From Parabacteroides johnsonii DSM 18315 (lineage in GTDB: Bacteria > Bacteroidota > Bacteroidia > Bacteroidales > Tannerellaceae), in the NCBI RefSeq assembly GCF_025151045.1, contig NZ_CP102285.1:2604001-2668000 (forward strand): a DNA stretch of 64,000 nt. Reading direction: 5' to 3'. The notes beneath the pieces are model-generated. The model was not told the origin of the DNA. It worked only from the letters and a program-made list of their open reading frames with translations, and made no database searches. The position numbers and the translations under genes were made by a program. Of this stretch, positions 16,985-24,968 are shown in pieces; position 1 is the first letter of the stretch, and each line of letters opens with the position of its first letter.

Positions 16985-18864
16985 GCCAGCTCGCTTAATT
17001 CCAGCCAGCGCATTGTCTTTTCGTCTATTTCTTCTATTACTTTTGCGATTCGTCCGGATTTGGCCAGCAGCTCGTCATTACTCAACATGCCACTGCTCAT
17101 GGCCGTTTCTAACTCGGCTTTTTCGGCTTCGAGCTGAGGAATCTCGACTTCGAGCGCTTCAAACTCCTTGCGTTCCTTGAAAGTCAGTTTCTTTTTCTGC
17201 TCCTTTTCAGGACGCGGCGTTTTTTCCACAGCAGAAGCCATTTTTGCCTGGCGTGCCGCTTCAGCCTCTTTTTCCAACTGGTCCTGCACCTCTTTCCATT
17301 CACGATATTGCGTGTAGTTGCCCGGAAAATCCTTTATATCGGCATTCCCCCGGAACACCAGCAGATGATCAACCACTTTATCCATAAAATAGCGGTCGTG
17401 CGACACGACGATCGCACATCCTTTGAAATTACGCAGATACTCCTCCAGCACGTTCAACGTGACGATATCCAGGTCGTTCGTCGGCTCGTCGAGCACAAGA
17501 AAGTTCGGGCTACGCATCAAGACCGTGCAAAGATACAAACGGCGTTTTTCTCCCCCACTCAGCTTGTAAACGTAGTTATGCTGTTTCTCCGGAGCAAAAA
17601 GGAAATAGTTCAGGAACTGTGAAACACCCATCTTCTTCCCGTCACCCAAATCGACATATTCCGCGATATTCTGGACCACATCGATCACCTTCATCTGCTC
17701 GTCGAACTGGAGGCCGTCCTGACTGTAATAACCGAACCGAACCGTTTCGCCCACGTCAAAACGGCCACTGTCAGGCTCCACTTCCCCCATCAGCATCTTG
17801 ATAAAAGTGGATTTTCCCGTTCCGTTATTCCCGACAATCCCCATCTTTTCGTAACGGGCGAATACATAATTGAAATCTTCCACGATCTTCAGATCACCGA
17901 AACTTTTCGAGACATGCTCCGCCTCGAAAATCTTCGATCCGATATACGAAGCCTTCACATCCAGATTGACGTTACCGGCCTCATGCTGCTGTTTGGCTTT
18001 CTTTTCCAGCTCGTAAAAAGCATCGATCCGGTACTTCGCCTTTGTCCCGCGAGCCTGCGGCTGGCGGCGCATCCAGTCGAGCTCCTTACGAAGCAGGTTG
18101 CTGGCCCGATCCACCTCGGCATTCAACGCATCCATCCGCTCCTGTCGTTTTTCCAAATAATAGCTGTAATTCCCCTTATACTGATAAATCTGTTTCCGGT
18201 CTATCTCGATAATCTCGCTACAGACACGGTCCAGAAAATAACGGTCGTGCGTCACCATCAAAATACTAATGTTCGCGCGAGAAAGATATCCTTCCAACCA
18301 TTCAGTCATTTCCAAATCCAGGTGGTTGGTCGGCTCGTCAAGGATGATCAGTTCGGGATCGGTGATCAGTACGTTTGCCAAAGCCACCCTTTTCAACTGC
18401 CCACCGGAAAGCGTTTCCACCTTTTGGTCGAAATTATAAATCTTCAGCTGTCCTAAAATCTGCTTGGCACGCTGTTCATAATCCCAAGCTTTCAGGTTAT
18501 CCATCCTGAGCAGGATATCTTCGAGGTTAGAATGATCACCGCTTGCCATCGCCTGTTCATATTCGGCAATCAGACGCACTGTCTCGTTCGGAGAGTAAAA
18601 GCACGCTTGCAAAACGGTCAGGCCATCCGGATAATGCGGCGTCTGTTCCAGGTAGCCAACCCGAAGATCGTTTCGGAACACAACAGCCCCGCTGTCATAA
18701 TCCTCTTTTCCGGCTATGATATTCAGCAAGGTCGTTTTCCCCGTACCATTCTTGGCTATCAGTCCGACCTTCTGCCCTTGCGCGATTCCGAAAGTGATAT
18801 CTTCGAATAAGATCAAATCGCCGAAGCTTTTCGTCAACTTATCTATTTGTAAATAGCTTATCAT
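16981..18864 (-). CDS. ABC-F family ATPase (Uup-like)
   Basis: 627 residues with two ABC domains and no membrane helices. Walker A motifs GKNGTGKTTLLN (first domain) and GNNGTGKSTFIK (second); signatures LSGGQLKRVALA and LSGGEKRRLYL; Walker B ELIILDEPTNHLD and FLVLDEPTNDLD. The linker (about 240-310) and the C-terminal charged coiled coil (about 535-627) fit Uup rather than EttA. ABC-F proteins act on ribosomes or, for Uup, also in DNA maintenance. It heads the operon with the MFS and ogt genes. Confidence 0.9.
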   Translation of the reverse strand: MISYLQIDKLTKSFGDLILFEDITFGIAQGQKVGLIAKNGTGKTTLLNIIAGKEDYDSGAVVFRNDLRVGYLEQTPHYPDGLTVLQACFYSPNETVRLIAEYEQAMASGDHSNLEDILLRMDNLKAWDYEQRAKQILGQLKIYNFDQKVETLSGGQLKRVALANVLITDPELIILDEPTNHLDLEMTEWLEGYLSRANISILMVTHDRYFLDRVCSEIIEIDRKQIYQYKGNYSYYLEKRQERMDALNAEVDRASNLLRKELDWMRRQPQARGTKAKYRIDAFYELEKKAKQQHEAGNVNLDVKASYIGSKIFEAEHVSKSFGDLKIVEDFNYVFARYEKMGIVGNNGTGKSTFIKMLMGEVEPDSGRFDVGETVRFGYYSQDGLQFDEQMKVIDVVQNIAEYVDLGDGKKMGVSQFLNYFLFAPEKQHNYVYKLSGGEKRRLYLCTVLMRSPNFLVLDEPTNDLDIVTLNVLEEYLRNFKGCAIVVSHDRYFMDKVVDHLLVFRGNADIKDFPGNYTQYREWKEVQDQLEKEAEAARQAKMASAVEKTPRPEKEQKKKLTFKERKEFEALEVEIPQLEAEKAELETAMSSGMLSNDELLAKSGRIAKVIEEIDEKTMRWLELSELA

Positions 18865-18891
18865 ATATTCATATCTGCTTTAAATGCAGGA

Positions 18892-18899
18892 CAAAGATA
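18892..18899 (-). promoter_or_regulatory. Minus-strand -7 box TATCTTTG for the ABC-F operon
   Basis: Plus-strand CAAAGATA, 28 nt before the ATG at 18864. Confidence 0.6.
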
Positions 18900-18966
18900 C
18901 AAAAAGATCAGGCACGGCGGATGGTATTATTTTGTATAATTCATGCCAGTCTAATTTGTCTTCGCC

Positions 18967-19041
18967 AATGTCGTGCATATTTTCGACGTTGTCGTGTATA
19001 TTCCCGACATTGTCGTTTATATTCTCGACATTGTCGAAAAC
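18967..19041 (+). repeat. 21-bp tandem repeat between divergent genes
   Basis: Units 18967-18987, 18988-19008 and 19009-19029 plus a partial unit to 19041 follow the pattern attGTCGTgtATATTctCGAC. It fills the 346-bp gap (18865-19210) between the ABC-F operon and nhaD. Apart from the two promoters, I see nothing else there. Confidence 0.8.
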
Positions 19042-19172
19042 AAATTACATAAGCATCCGCGGGGTAACTTCCCTGCATGGAAACTCCGGTTGCCCTGCGA
19101 CGATTTAAACATATATGCCGGACAAATCTAAACAATCACCTTAACAAAGGTGTTTCTCTCATAATAAATTCT

Positions 19173-19180
19173 TAATTTTG
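19173..19180 (+). promoter_or_regulatory. -7 box TAATTTTG for nhaD
   Basis: 30 nt before the ATG at 19211; matches TAnnTTTG. Confidence 0.55.
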
Positions 19181-19210
19181 TCACGTTGAATTAAATTTAA
19201 TAAACATACT

Positions 19211-20641
19211 ATGTTGACAACAATGATCATCGTGTTCCTGGTCGGATATTTGCTTATTGCCCTGGAACATCCGCTAAAAATCAATAAAGCGGGAACAGCA
19301 CTCCTGACCGGAACAATCCTTTGGGTTTTATATACATTGGGAGCTCCTCAATTCATTCCGGCCGCTTCTGCCGAGGAATTTAAACTTTTTTTAGACGCAT
19401 TCCCGTTCATGAAGGATCTGCCCTACGCAGACCAGTGCATCCGCTTCGTCATCGACCATCAGATATTGAGCAGTATCGGAGAAATCGCAGAAACATTGGT
19501 TTTCCTGATCGGAGCGATGATTACCGTTGAATTGATCGATTCGCACGGAGGTTTTCTGTTCATCACCAACCGGATCACGACCAACAGCAAGCGGAAATTG
19601 TTGTTCGTCATCGCCACGATCACCTTCTTCATGTCGGCAGTCTTAGATAATTTGACCACCTCTATCGTGATGGTGATGTTGATCCGGAAATTAGTCGGCG
19701 ACTACAAAGAACGCTGGGTTTTCGGCAGTATTATCGTGATCGCCGCCAACAGCGGCGGAGCTTGGTCGCCCATCGGTGACGTGACGACTATCATGCTATG
19801 GGTAAGAGGAAACATATCGACTGCGGCGACCATCCCGCATCTGTTTTTGCCGAGTTTCGTGTCGGCTTTAGTCCCGGTGCTGATCATCTCCCGCAGCCTG
19901 CACGGGAAAGTGACCCCTCCCAACGCTTTTGAGGAAGACCGCGGCAACCTTCTGCTAAAAGTATTGAAAGCGAACGAAAAACTGGCGATCCTCTGCATCG
20001 GCGTGTTTTGCCTGCTGTTCGTTCCGGTGTTTAAAACGATCACCCACTTGCCGCCGTTCATGGGAATTTTGATGGGAGTCGGTATCCTGTGGGTATTCAC
20101 CGAATTGATGTACCGGAGAACTCCGATCAACGAGGATCTGAAACTCCGCTTATCGAAAGTTGTGAGCCGTATCGACGGAGCTACCCTGATGTTCTTCCTC
20201 GGTATCTTGCTGGCTGTAGACGCACTGCGTTGCAGTGGTGTTCTGGGTAGTTTTTCCCTCTGGTTGGACGATACGATCGGCAACGTATATGCTGTTAATC
20301 TGATTATCGGAACACTCTCTGCCATCGTCGATAACGTTCCGCTCGTCGCCGGTGCTATCGGCATGTATCCTGTTGCCTCGGATGCGATGGTTGCTACGGC
20401 CGCCGACCCGGCTTATATGGCCCATTTCGTACAAGACGGCGTGTTCTGGCAATTCCTCGCCTACTGCGCCGGAGTGGGTGGCAGCATGCTGATCATCGGT
20501 TCTGCTGCCGGAGTCGTCGTGATGGGATTGGAAGGAATCAACTTCATCTGGTATCTGAAAAGGATCTCGTTGCTCGCCTTGGCCGGCTATCTGTCGGGAG
20601 CCGCTGTTTACATCCTGCAAAATGTACTATTAGGCATATAG
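19211..20641 (+). CDS. nhaD: Na+/H+ antiporter, NhaD type
   Basis: 476 residues, about 12 membrane helices, of the ion transporter (IT/ArsB-NhaD) superfamily. It exchanges sodium for protons at the inner membrane. Supporting motifs: the N-terminal ALEHPLKINKAGTALLTG, FLIGAMITVELIDSHGGF, FFMSAVLDNLTTSIVMVML and the second-half mirror AIVDNVPLVAGAIGMYP (polar DN pairs of the superfamily), and AANSGGAWSPIGDVTTIMLW. Single gene with its own promoter. Confidence 0.9.
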   Translation: MLTTMIIVFLVGYLLIALEHPLKINKAGTALLTGTILWVLYTLGAPQFIPAASAEEFKLFLDAFPFMKDLPYADQCIRFVIDHQILSSIGEIAETLVFLIGAMITVELIDSHGGFLFITNRITTNSKRKLLFVIATITFFMSAVLDNLTTSIVMVMLIRKLVGDYKERWVFGSIIVIAANSGGAWSPIGDVTTIMLWVRGNISTAATIPHLFLPSFVSALVPVLIISRSLHGKVTPPNAFEEDRGNLLLKVLKANEKLAILCIGVFCLLFVPVFKTITHLPPFMGILMGVGILWVFTELMYRRTPINEDLKLRLSKVVSRIDGATLMFFLGILLAVDALRCSGVLGSFSLWLDDTIGNVYAVNLIIGTLSAIVDNVPLVAGAIGMYPVASDAMVATAADPAYMAHFVQDGVFWQFLAYCAGVGGSMLIIGSAAGVVVMGLEGINFIWYLKRISLLALAGYLSGAAVYILQNVLLGI

Positions 20642-20653
20642 AAAGATTCTTCC

Positions 20654-20661
20654 TATATTTG
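20654..20661 (+). promoter_or_regulatory. -7 box TATATTTG upstream of the 212-aa gene
   Basis: 26 nt before the ATG at 20687, just after the nhaD stop. Confidence 0.6.
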
Positions 20662-20686
20662 CCGGCAATAAATATAAATACACACA

Positions 20687-21325
20687 ATGAATTTCATTTC
20701 CAAACTATTTAAAAAGAAAGAAGAAGAAGAAACAGAAGTCGTATCGAAAGGCTCCGTAGAAGAGTTCGTTACGTTGATCCGCGTGTATTACCAGGCGGTA
20801 ATGGCTGTGCAGTTAGGTATCACCAACCTCAACATATTGAACGACATGGCGTTGTTCAAGCGGATGCTTAAGATTCCGACCCAAAACAACAAGTTGGGTA
20901 TAGCCGAGAAATCCCGTTCCCGTAAAATCCTGATGCAGGAATACGGACTGAACGAAAACTTCTTCAAGGAAATCGATGCCTCTATCAAAAAGAACTGTAG
21001 GACGCAGAACGACATCAAATCCTATTTCATCATGTACCAGGGGTTCAACAACGATCTGTTCTCCCTGCTCGACAACCTGATGCAATGGAAGTTCCGCTTC
21101 TCCATGCTGGTGAAGAAACTATTATATTCGCAAACGCAGAAGACCATCCACGAAATCGTGACCCGTTCAGAATGGAAAGATGTCGGCGTTCAGAAAGTCG
21201 CCTGGAGAATACGTAAATACAAAGAAACACTCGGATATTCGGAAGAATGGATGACCGACTTCGTGTACAATGTCGTGCTGATGGCCAAAGAAGATGCCAA
21301 AAGACAAAAGAAAGAAGGAAAATAA
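20687..21325 (+). CDS. Conserved Bacteroidales protein of unknown function
   Basis: 212 residues, helical and charged, without signal peptide or membrane helix. The N-terminus MNFISKLFKKKEEEET is basic then acidic, a possible membrane-surface anchor. Later parts include SFIMYQGFNNDLFSLL-like helices and a basic C-terminus (KEDAKRQKKEGK). I do not recognise a domain. The next gene starts 12 bp later, so the two are likely co-transcribed. Confidence 0.7.
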   Translation: MNFISKLFKKKEEEETEVVSKGSVEEFVTLIRVYYQAVMAVQLGITNLNILNDMALFKRMLKIPTQNNKLGIAEKSRSRKILMQEYGLNENFFKEIDASIKKNCRTQNDIKSYFIMYQGFNNDLFSLLDNLMQWKFRFSMLVKKLLYSQTQKTIHEIVTRSEWKDVGVQKVAWRIRKYKETLGYSEEWMTDFVYNVVLMAKEDAKRQKKEGK

Positions 21326-21337
21326 TATCGTAACCGT

Positions 21338-21694
21338 ATGAGCTACTTGTTTTTAGAATATCCGAAATGCAGCACCTGCCGAAATGCAAAAAAGTGGCTG
21401 GATGAGCACAAAGTAACGTACGAGGACCGCCATATCATCGACCGGAATCCTTCCGTCGAAGAACTGACGAAATGGATCGGACACAGCAAATTGCCACTGA
21501 AAAATTTCTTCAACACCAGCGGATTGGTTTATAAGGAGATGAAATTGAAGGACAAGCTGCCCGCGATGAGCGAAGCGGAACAGATTGCATTATTGGCTTC
21601 GGACGGCAAATTGATCAAACGCCCTCTGCTGATCAGCGAAGATCAGGTTTTGGTCGGTTTCAAACCGGATGAATGGAACAGTCGGGTAAAATAA
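21338..21694 (+). CDS. ArsC/Spx-family thioredoxin-fold protein
   Basis: 118 residues. The N-terminal redox motif is CSTC (residues 11-14, EYPKCSTCRNAKKWL), followed by the helix-rich insert PLKNFFNTSGLVYKE and the RPLL segment KRPLLISEDQVLVGF seen in ArsC/Spx/YffB proteins. The arginine of RPLL is typical for the fold. Whether it reduces arsenate or acts as a thiol-redox regulator cannot be read; no ars genes are near. Its stop overlaps the next ATG (TAATG). Confidence 0.85.
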   Translation: MSYLFLEYPKCSTCRNAKKWLDEHKVTYEDRHIIDRNPSVEELTKWIGHSKLPLKNFFNTSGLVYKEMKLKDKLPAMSEAEQIALLASDGKLIKRPLLISEDQVLVGFKPDEWNSRVK

Positions 21695-22287
21695 TGAAAA
21701 CACCAGTCACTCAGCCGGTAGAACAGCATCCGTTAGGGTTCTTCCTTCCGGAAAACACGAAATTATTGATGCTGGGTAGTTTCCCGCCTCCGCGTGTGCG
21801 CTGGTCGATGAATTTCTATTATCCGAATATCCAAAACGACATGTGGCGGATACTCGGACTGATCTTTTATAACGATAAAGAATATTTCTTAGAAACTAAA
21901 AAGGCTTTCAGTGAAGAGAAAGCAAAAGCTTTCTGTCGGGAAAAAGGAATAGGAATCGGTGATACCGCCGTGGAGATCATCCGGCTTAAAAACAATGCCT
22001 CGGATAACTTCCTACAGGTTGTCACCCCGCTTAACCCGGCTGAAGTATTGGCAAAAATACCAGAATGCGAAGCAATTGTCGTAACGGGACAAAAAGCGAT
22101 GGACACCCTGATAGCCATGCTCCCTCCAGTTGAAGAGCCCAAAGTCGGCTCCTACTCCCGTTTCACCCTGTCGGGCCGCATTTTCCGCCTCTACCGTATG
22201 CCTTCTTCCTCACGTGCTTATCCCAAGCCTTTGGAGGAAAAGGCGGCAGTGTATAAACGGATGTTCGAGGATTTAAGAATGGTGTAA
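21694..22287 (+). CDS. Uracil-DNA glycosylase-superfamily protein
   Basis: 197 residues from ATG 21694, which shares one base with the upstream stop; an in-frame ATG at 21673 inside arsC is less likely. LLMLGSFPPPRVRWSMNFYYPN is the N-terminal motif of the UDG fold (GxFPP instead of GQDPY), and LYRMPSSSRAY corresponds to the C-terminal HPS-type motif. Such proteins excise uracil or deaminated bases, often in mismatches. The exact family and substrate are inferred. Confidence 0.75.
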   Translation: MKTPVTQPVEQHPLGFFLPENTKLLMLGSFPPPRVRWSMNFYYPNIQNDMWRILGLIFYNDKEYFLETKKAFSEEKAKAFCREKGIGIGDTAVEIIRLKNNASDNFLQVVTPLNPAEVLAKIPECEAIVVTGQKAMDTLIAMLPPVEEPKVGSYSRFTLSGRIFRLYRMPSSSRAYPKPLEEKAAVYKRMFEDLRMV

Positions 22288-22296
22288 TGGTTATTT

Positions 22297-22382
22297 CGTA
22301 GGGGCAGGGCTCTGCTCTGCCCATTGAATCCGGGCAAGGCGGATATTATTTACATCGGGCGGAGTAGAACCCCGCCCCTACG
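22297..22382. repeat. GC-rich inverted repeat (MITE/REP-like)
   Basis: 26-bp arms at 22297-22322 and 22357-22382 match at 22 positions when one is inverted; two of the four mismatches would be G-U pairs in RNA. The core is GTAGGGGC...GCCCCTAC. It lies between converging genes (UDG + and glutamine synthetase -), where it can end transcription from both sides. Confidence 0.75.
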
Positions 22383-22394
22383 GTAAATCATCAT

Positions 22395-23897
22395 TTACCC
22401 ACAATGAAAATACCGGTTTACCAGTTCAAGCATTCCTTCAGGATCATTTTTCAGGTCCTCACGCAATGTCGTGTCATTATAGCTTTCCAATTTCTTTATG
22501 ATACCGTCGATCATGCTCGGGCTAAAGACATTATGCAGTTCGAATATCTCCCTCTGCTGCTGCAGGCGTTTGGCCGAAGCGACACAGCTATCCGGCAGCT
22601 GATCCAATGTTTCCAAGCGTGCCTTGTTTTCTTCCTGGTGAATATTCACGTTCACATATGTCTTCTCGGCCACATCCAGCGCATCCGGAATTTCAAATCC
22701 GTAGCGGCAAGCGACCGCCAATCCTGCCAACAACTGATATAAATCGGCCGATCCGTCCGGCGAACGCATTTCGACCGTCTGCTTCTGCGTCGTGTCATAA
22801 TGACTATCTGTTTCCAATGGGTTTGCCAGCGAACACATATCCTTCTTGGCGGCCCATCCCAACGGAACACGCACCAATACAGAGCGATTACGATCGCCCC
22901 AGCAAATATTCGTCGGAGCCTCCTGGTGAGGAACCAAACGGAAATAAGAAGTCGGATTCGTATTGCCGAAAGCCGTAATGGACGGAGCTAACTTCATCAT
23001 ACCGGCAATTGCCTTACGGGCCGTTTCCGACAAAACGCCATCCTGCAACATCTGGTTCTTGCCATCCTTCATAATACGCATATGCACATGCAGACCGGAA
23101 CCTGCTTTTCCAGCCGTGATCTTCGGAGCAAACGTAATATTCAACCCATACTCGTATGCCAGATTACGGATCACCCATTTGGCGATCATCAACTGGTCGG
23201 CGGCATCTTCCACTCGCGTAGGCAGGAATTCAATCTCATTCTGTTCATAGATTTTACCATTCAAAGTAAAATTACCAACTTCCGAATGTCCGTATTTTAT
23301 CTGTCCTCCCGCTTGTGCGATATATTGCATACATCGCGTACGGAACTGGTTGAACTTCGCATAAGGCCCCGATTCATGATATCCTCGTTGATCTGTTGCC
23401 GGGAACAAATCTTCCTCATCCGCAATCACGTAATACTCCAACTCTCCCATCGCTTCGAACTGCATACCCGTCACATCCGTAAAGGCCTTGCTTGCCTTGT
23501 GCAGCGTATATTCAGGCGAACTTTCCAGCGGTTCGCCATCTTTATTAAAGAACGAGCACAGCATGCTCAATGTCGGCAATGCGGAAAAAGGATCAATAAA
23601 CGCCGTACGGAAACGCGGAATCACATACAAGTCGCTGCTACCCGCCTCGATAAACGAAAACAGGCTGGAACCGTCCACACGCTCTCCGCAGGTCAGGATT
23701 GCATCCAGATATGCAGCATTGTTAATAACAAAATTCAATGTTTTCAAGCGCCCGTCACCGGCTGGATACATAAAGTTCACCATCCGGATATCCTTCTCCT
23801 TAATATACGATACGATATCCGCCTTTGTAAATTTGGAAGATGGCTTTTGAAGGAACTCAACCAAAAGGTTGGCATTCATGTCTAATTCGTCTTTCAT
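22395..23897 (-). CDS. glnA: Glutamine synthetase, type I-like
   Basis: 500 residues. Makes glutamine from glutamate, ammonia and ATP in the cytoplasm. Visible motifs: FEAMGELEYYV with metal-binding Glu, KITAGKAGSGLHVHMRI (ATP/metal His), NPTSYFRLVPHQEAPTNICWGDRNRSVLVRVP (glutamate-binding Arg region), and VEMRSPDGSADLYQLLAGLA. It is longer than usual GSI at the N-terminus, and lacks the adenylation tyrosine signature as far as I can see. ATG 23879 (MNANLLVEFL) is an alternative start. gdhA for the alternative ammonia route is at 61.3 kb. Confidence 0.9.
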   Translation of the reverse strand: MKDELDMNANLLVEFLQKPSSKFTKADIVSYIKEKDIRMVNFMYPAGDGRLKTLNFVINNAAYLDAILTCGERVDGSSLFSFIEAGSSDLYVIPRFRTAFIDPFSALPTLSMLCSFFNKDGEPLESSPEYTLHKASKAFTDVTGMQFEAMGELEYYVIADEEDLFPATDQRGYHESGPYAKFNQFRTRCMQYIAQAGGQIKYGHSEVGNFTLNGKIYEQNEIEFLPTRVEDAADQLMIAKWVIRNLAYEYGLNITFAPKITAGKAGSGLHVHMRIMKDGKNQMLQDGVLSETARKAIAGMMKLAPSITAFGNTNPTSYFRLVPHQEAPTNICWGDRNRSVLVRVPLGWAAKKDMCSLANPLETDSHYDTTQKQTVEMRSPDGSADLYQLLAGLAVACRYGFEIPDALDVAEKTYVNVNIHQEENKARLETLDQLPDSCVASAKRLQQQREIFELHNVFSPSMIDGIIKKLESYNDTTLREDLKNDPEGMLELVNRYFHCG

Positions 23898-23951
23898 GTC
23901 TTTGTTGATTGTTTGTATAAATTATATACCCGATTAACAACTCTATTACAT

Positions 23952-23959
23952 CAAAGATA
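23952..23959 (-). promoter_or_regulatory. Minus-strand -7 box TATCTTTG for glutamine synthetase
   Basis: Plus-strand CAAAGATA, about 55 nt before the ATG at 23897. Confidence 0.6.
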
Positions 23960-24032
23960 GGAAAGAAATTCCGGGAATCACCAAAGAATCGAGAAAATAA
24001 GCAGTTTTATCAACTATTTTTCGTGCATATAG

Positions 24033-24062
24033 TTGGAATTATAGAATATTCTCTTACCTTTG
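24033..24062 (+). promoter_or_regulatory. tRNA-Trp promoter (TTG, 19-bp spacer, TACCTTTG)
   Basis: TTG at 24033-24035 and TACCTTTG at 24055-24062, with the tRNA beginning 12 nt later. A close match to the Bacteroidota consensus. Confidence 0.8.
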
Positions 24063-24073
24063 CACCCGCAAAC

Positions 24074-24149
24074 ACGGAAGTAGCTCAGTTGGTAGAGCAC
24101 TGGTCTCCAAAACCAGGTGTCGGGAGTTCGAGCCTCTCCTTCCGTGCCA
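24074..24149 (+). tRNA. tRNA-Trp (anticodon CCA)
   Basis: Cloverleaf readable by eye: acceptor ACGGAAG with CTTCCGT, D arm TAGCTCAGTTGGTAGAGCA, anticodon stem CTGGT/ACCAG with loop carrying CCA, T arm with GTTCGAG, discriminator G and an encoded CCA end. It stands alone rather than in a tRNA cluster; a gene on the opposite strand ends 10 bp downstream. Confidence 0.95.
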
Positions 24150-24158
24150 ATAAGGAAA

Positions 24159-24494
24159 TCATCTCGATTTCAACAATTCCGCAATCTGCTCCCCAAACAC
24201 AATATTCAATATCTGATCCTTTTTATCGCTGTCTAATTTAATTTGCAGAACGGCTTCGGTCGACATGCCTCCCCCTTTGGATGGAACATACTTCTCCGGA
24301 AATGTTATAAGATCTATTACAGAGACCTGCAACACCTTTGCAATTTGCAATAAGGTATTATATTTCAATTCCCTCTCTCCAGACATAATCAAACTAAACC
24401 CAGCTTGCTTCATTCCTATTTGAGTCGCTATGTATTCCTGCGAATAGCCTTTATTCCTTCGAATTGTATCTATATTTTCTAATATACTGTTCAT
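24159..24494 (-). CDS. Small XRE-family helix-turn-helix regulator
   Basis: 111 residues. The N-terminal HTH_3 domain (about 8-62) contains RNKGYSQEYIATQIGMKQAGFSLIMSGERELKYNTLLQIAKVL, with key parts YSQEYIA and GFSLIMSG. A short C-terminal tail (EQIAELLKSR) may dimerise. It is divergent to the first SusC operon and convergent to tRNA-Trp, so it could regulate either itself or the SusC leader. No cofactor domain. Confidence 0.85.
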   Translation of the reverse strand: MNSILENIDTIRRNKGYSQEYIATQIGMKQAGFSLIMSGERELKYNTLLQIAKVLQVSVIDLITFPEKYVPSKGGGMSTEAVLQIKLDSDKKDQILNIVFGEQIAELLKSR

Positions 24495-24593
24495 GTAACC
24501 AAATTAACAATAGTCCCAGAACAAAATAAGTGTGCTCTGTAATATTTTATTGCATTTATTTTTGTATATATAACATTTTGCAATATCTTTGCC

Positions 24594-24601
24594 ACAGATA
24601 T
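24594..24601 (+). promoter_or_regulatory. -7 box TATCTTTG for the first SusC/SusD operon
   Basis: Starts a leader of about 360 nt before susC. The leader (part of the 474-bp gap 24495-24968) contains a perfect 15-bp palindrome TTTACTTTAAGTAAA (24629-24643), a 34-codon ORF, and a 25-bp block shared with the second susC. Confidence 0.6.
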
Positions 24602-24685
24602 AATTTAAATCTATTAACAAGGTCAGTGTTTACTTTAAGTAAATGATCGGCCTCCTAATAGATTGTTAACTTAAAAGTATTCATT

Positions 24686-24790
24686 ATGAGACCAACAATC
24701 ATTCGAACACAGTTCAAAGAAGGTACAACACAATCTATCGAAAACTTATATCGCAGAGCATTTTTCAAAAAATGGCTTGATGATCTGTAA
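24686..24790 (+). CDS. 34-residue ORF in the leader of SusC operon 1
   Basis: MRPTIIRTQFKEGTTQSIE...KKWLDDL, complete from ATG to TAA. Seven nt before it lies TGTTAACTTAAAAGT (24664-24678), matched at 14 of 15 positions before the other leader ORF at 30408. Shared position, shared MRP start and shared upstream motif argue for a translated leader peptide, but the rest of the peptides differ. Whether it is translated is unproven. Confidence 0.4.
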   Translation: MRPTIIRTQFKEGTTQSIENLYRRAFFKKWLDDL

Positions 24791-24933
24791 TAGCCACCAC
24801 TCTATCGTAATTTTCTTTCATACAGCATAATCAATTTTACCAAAATACATGTTTCATTTAATTCATATTGCCTATGATCTAAATAGTATTCGAATTCTAT
24901 TTTTTTAAGCTGGATAGCAATATCCTTATTGTT

Positions 24934-24958
24934 TTTTTAACCTTATATTCATTTAATA
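24934..24958 (+). promoter_or_regulatory. 25-bp conserved block 10 nt before susC 1
   Basis: Identical to 30535-30559 before susC 2, with the same 10-nt distance to ATG. Core AACCTTATATTCATTTAAT. Possibly a translation-initiation or sRNA/protein target in the mRNA leader. Confidence 0.6.
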
Positions 24959-24968
24959 AAGAAAGAAC

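Noticed and set aside
18884..19108. Open frame with a heptapeptide repeat (FSTLSCIFPTLSFIF pattern)
   Set aside because: The peptide repeat is only the translation of the 21-bp tandem DNA repeat; it overlaps the ABC-F promoter region and the minus strand is equally open.
23082..23885. 267-aa plus-strand frame opposite glutamine synthetase
   Set aside because: Covers conserved glutamine synthetase motifs on the other strand and shows no domain of its own.
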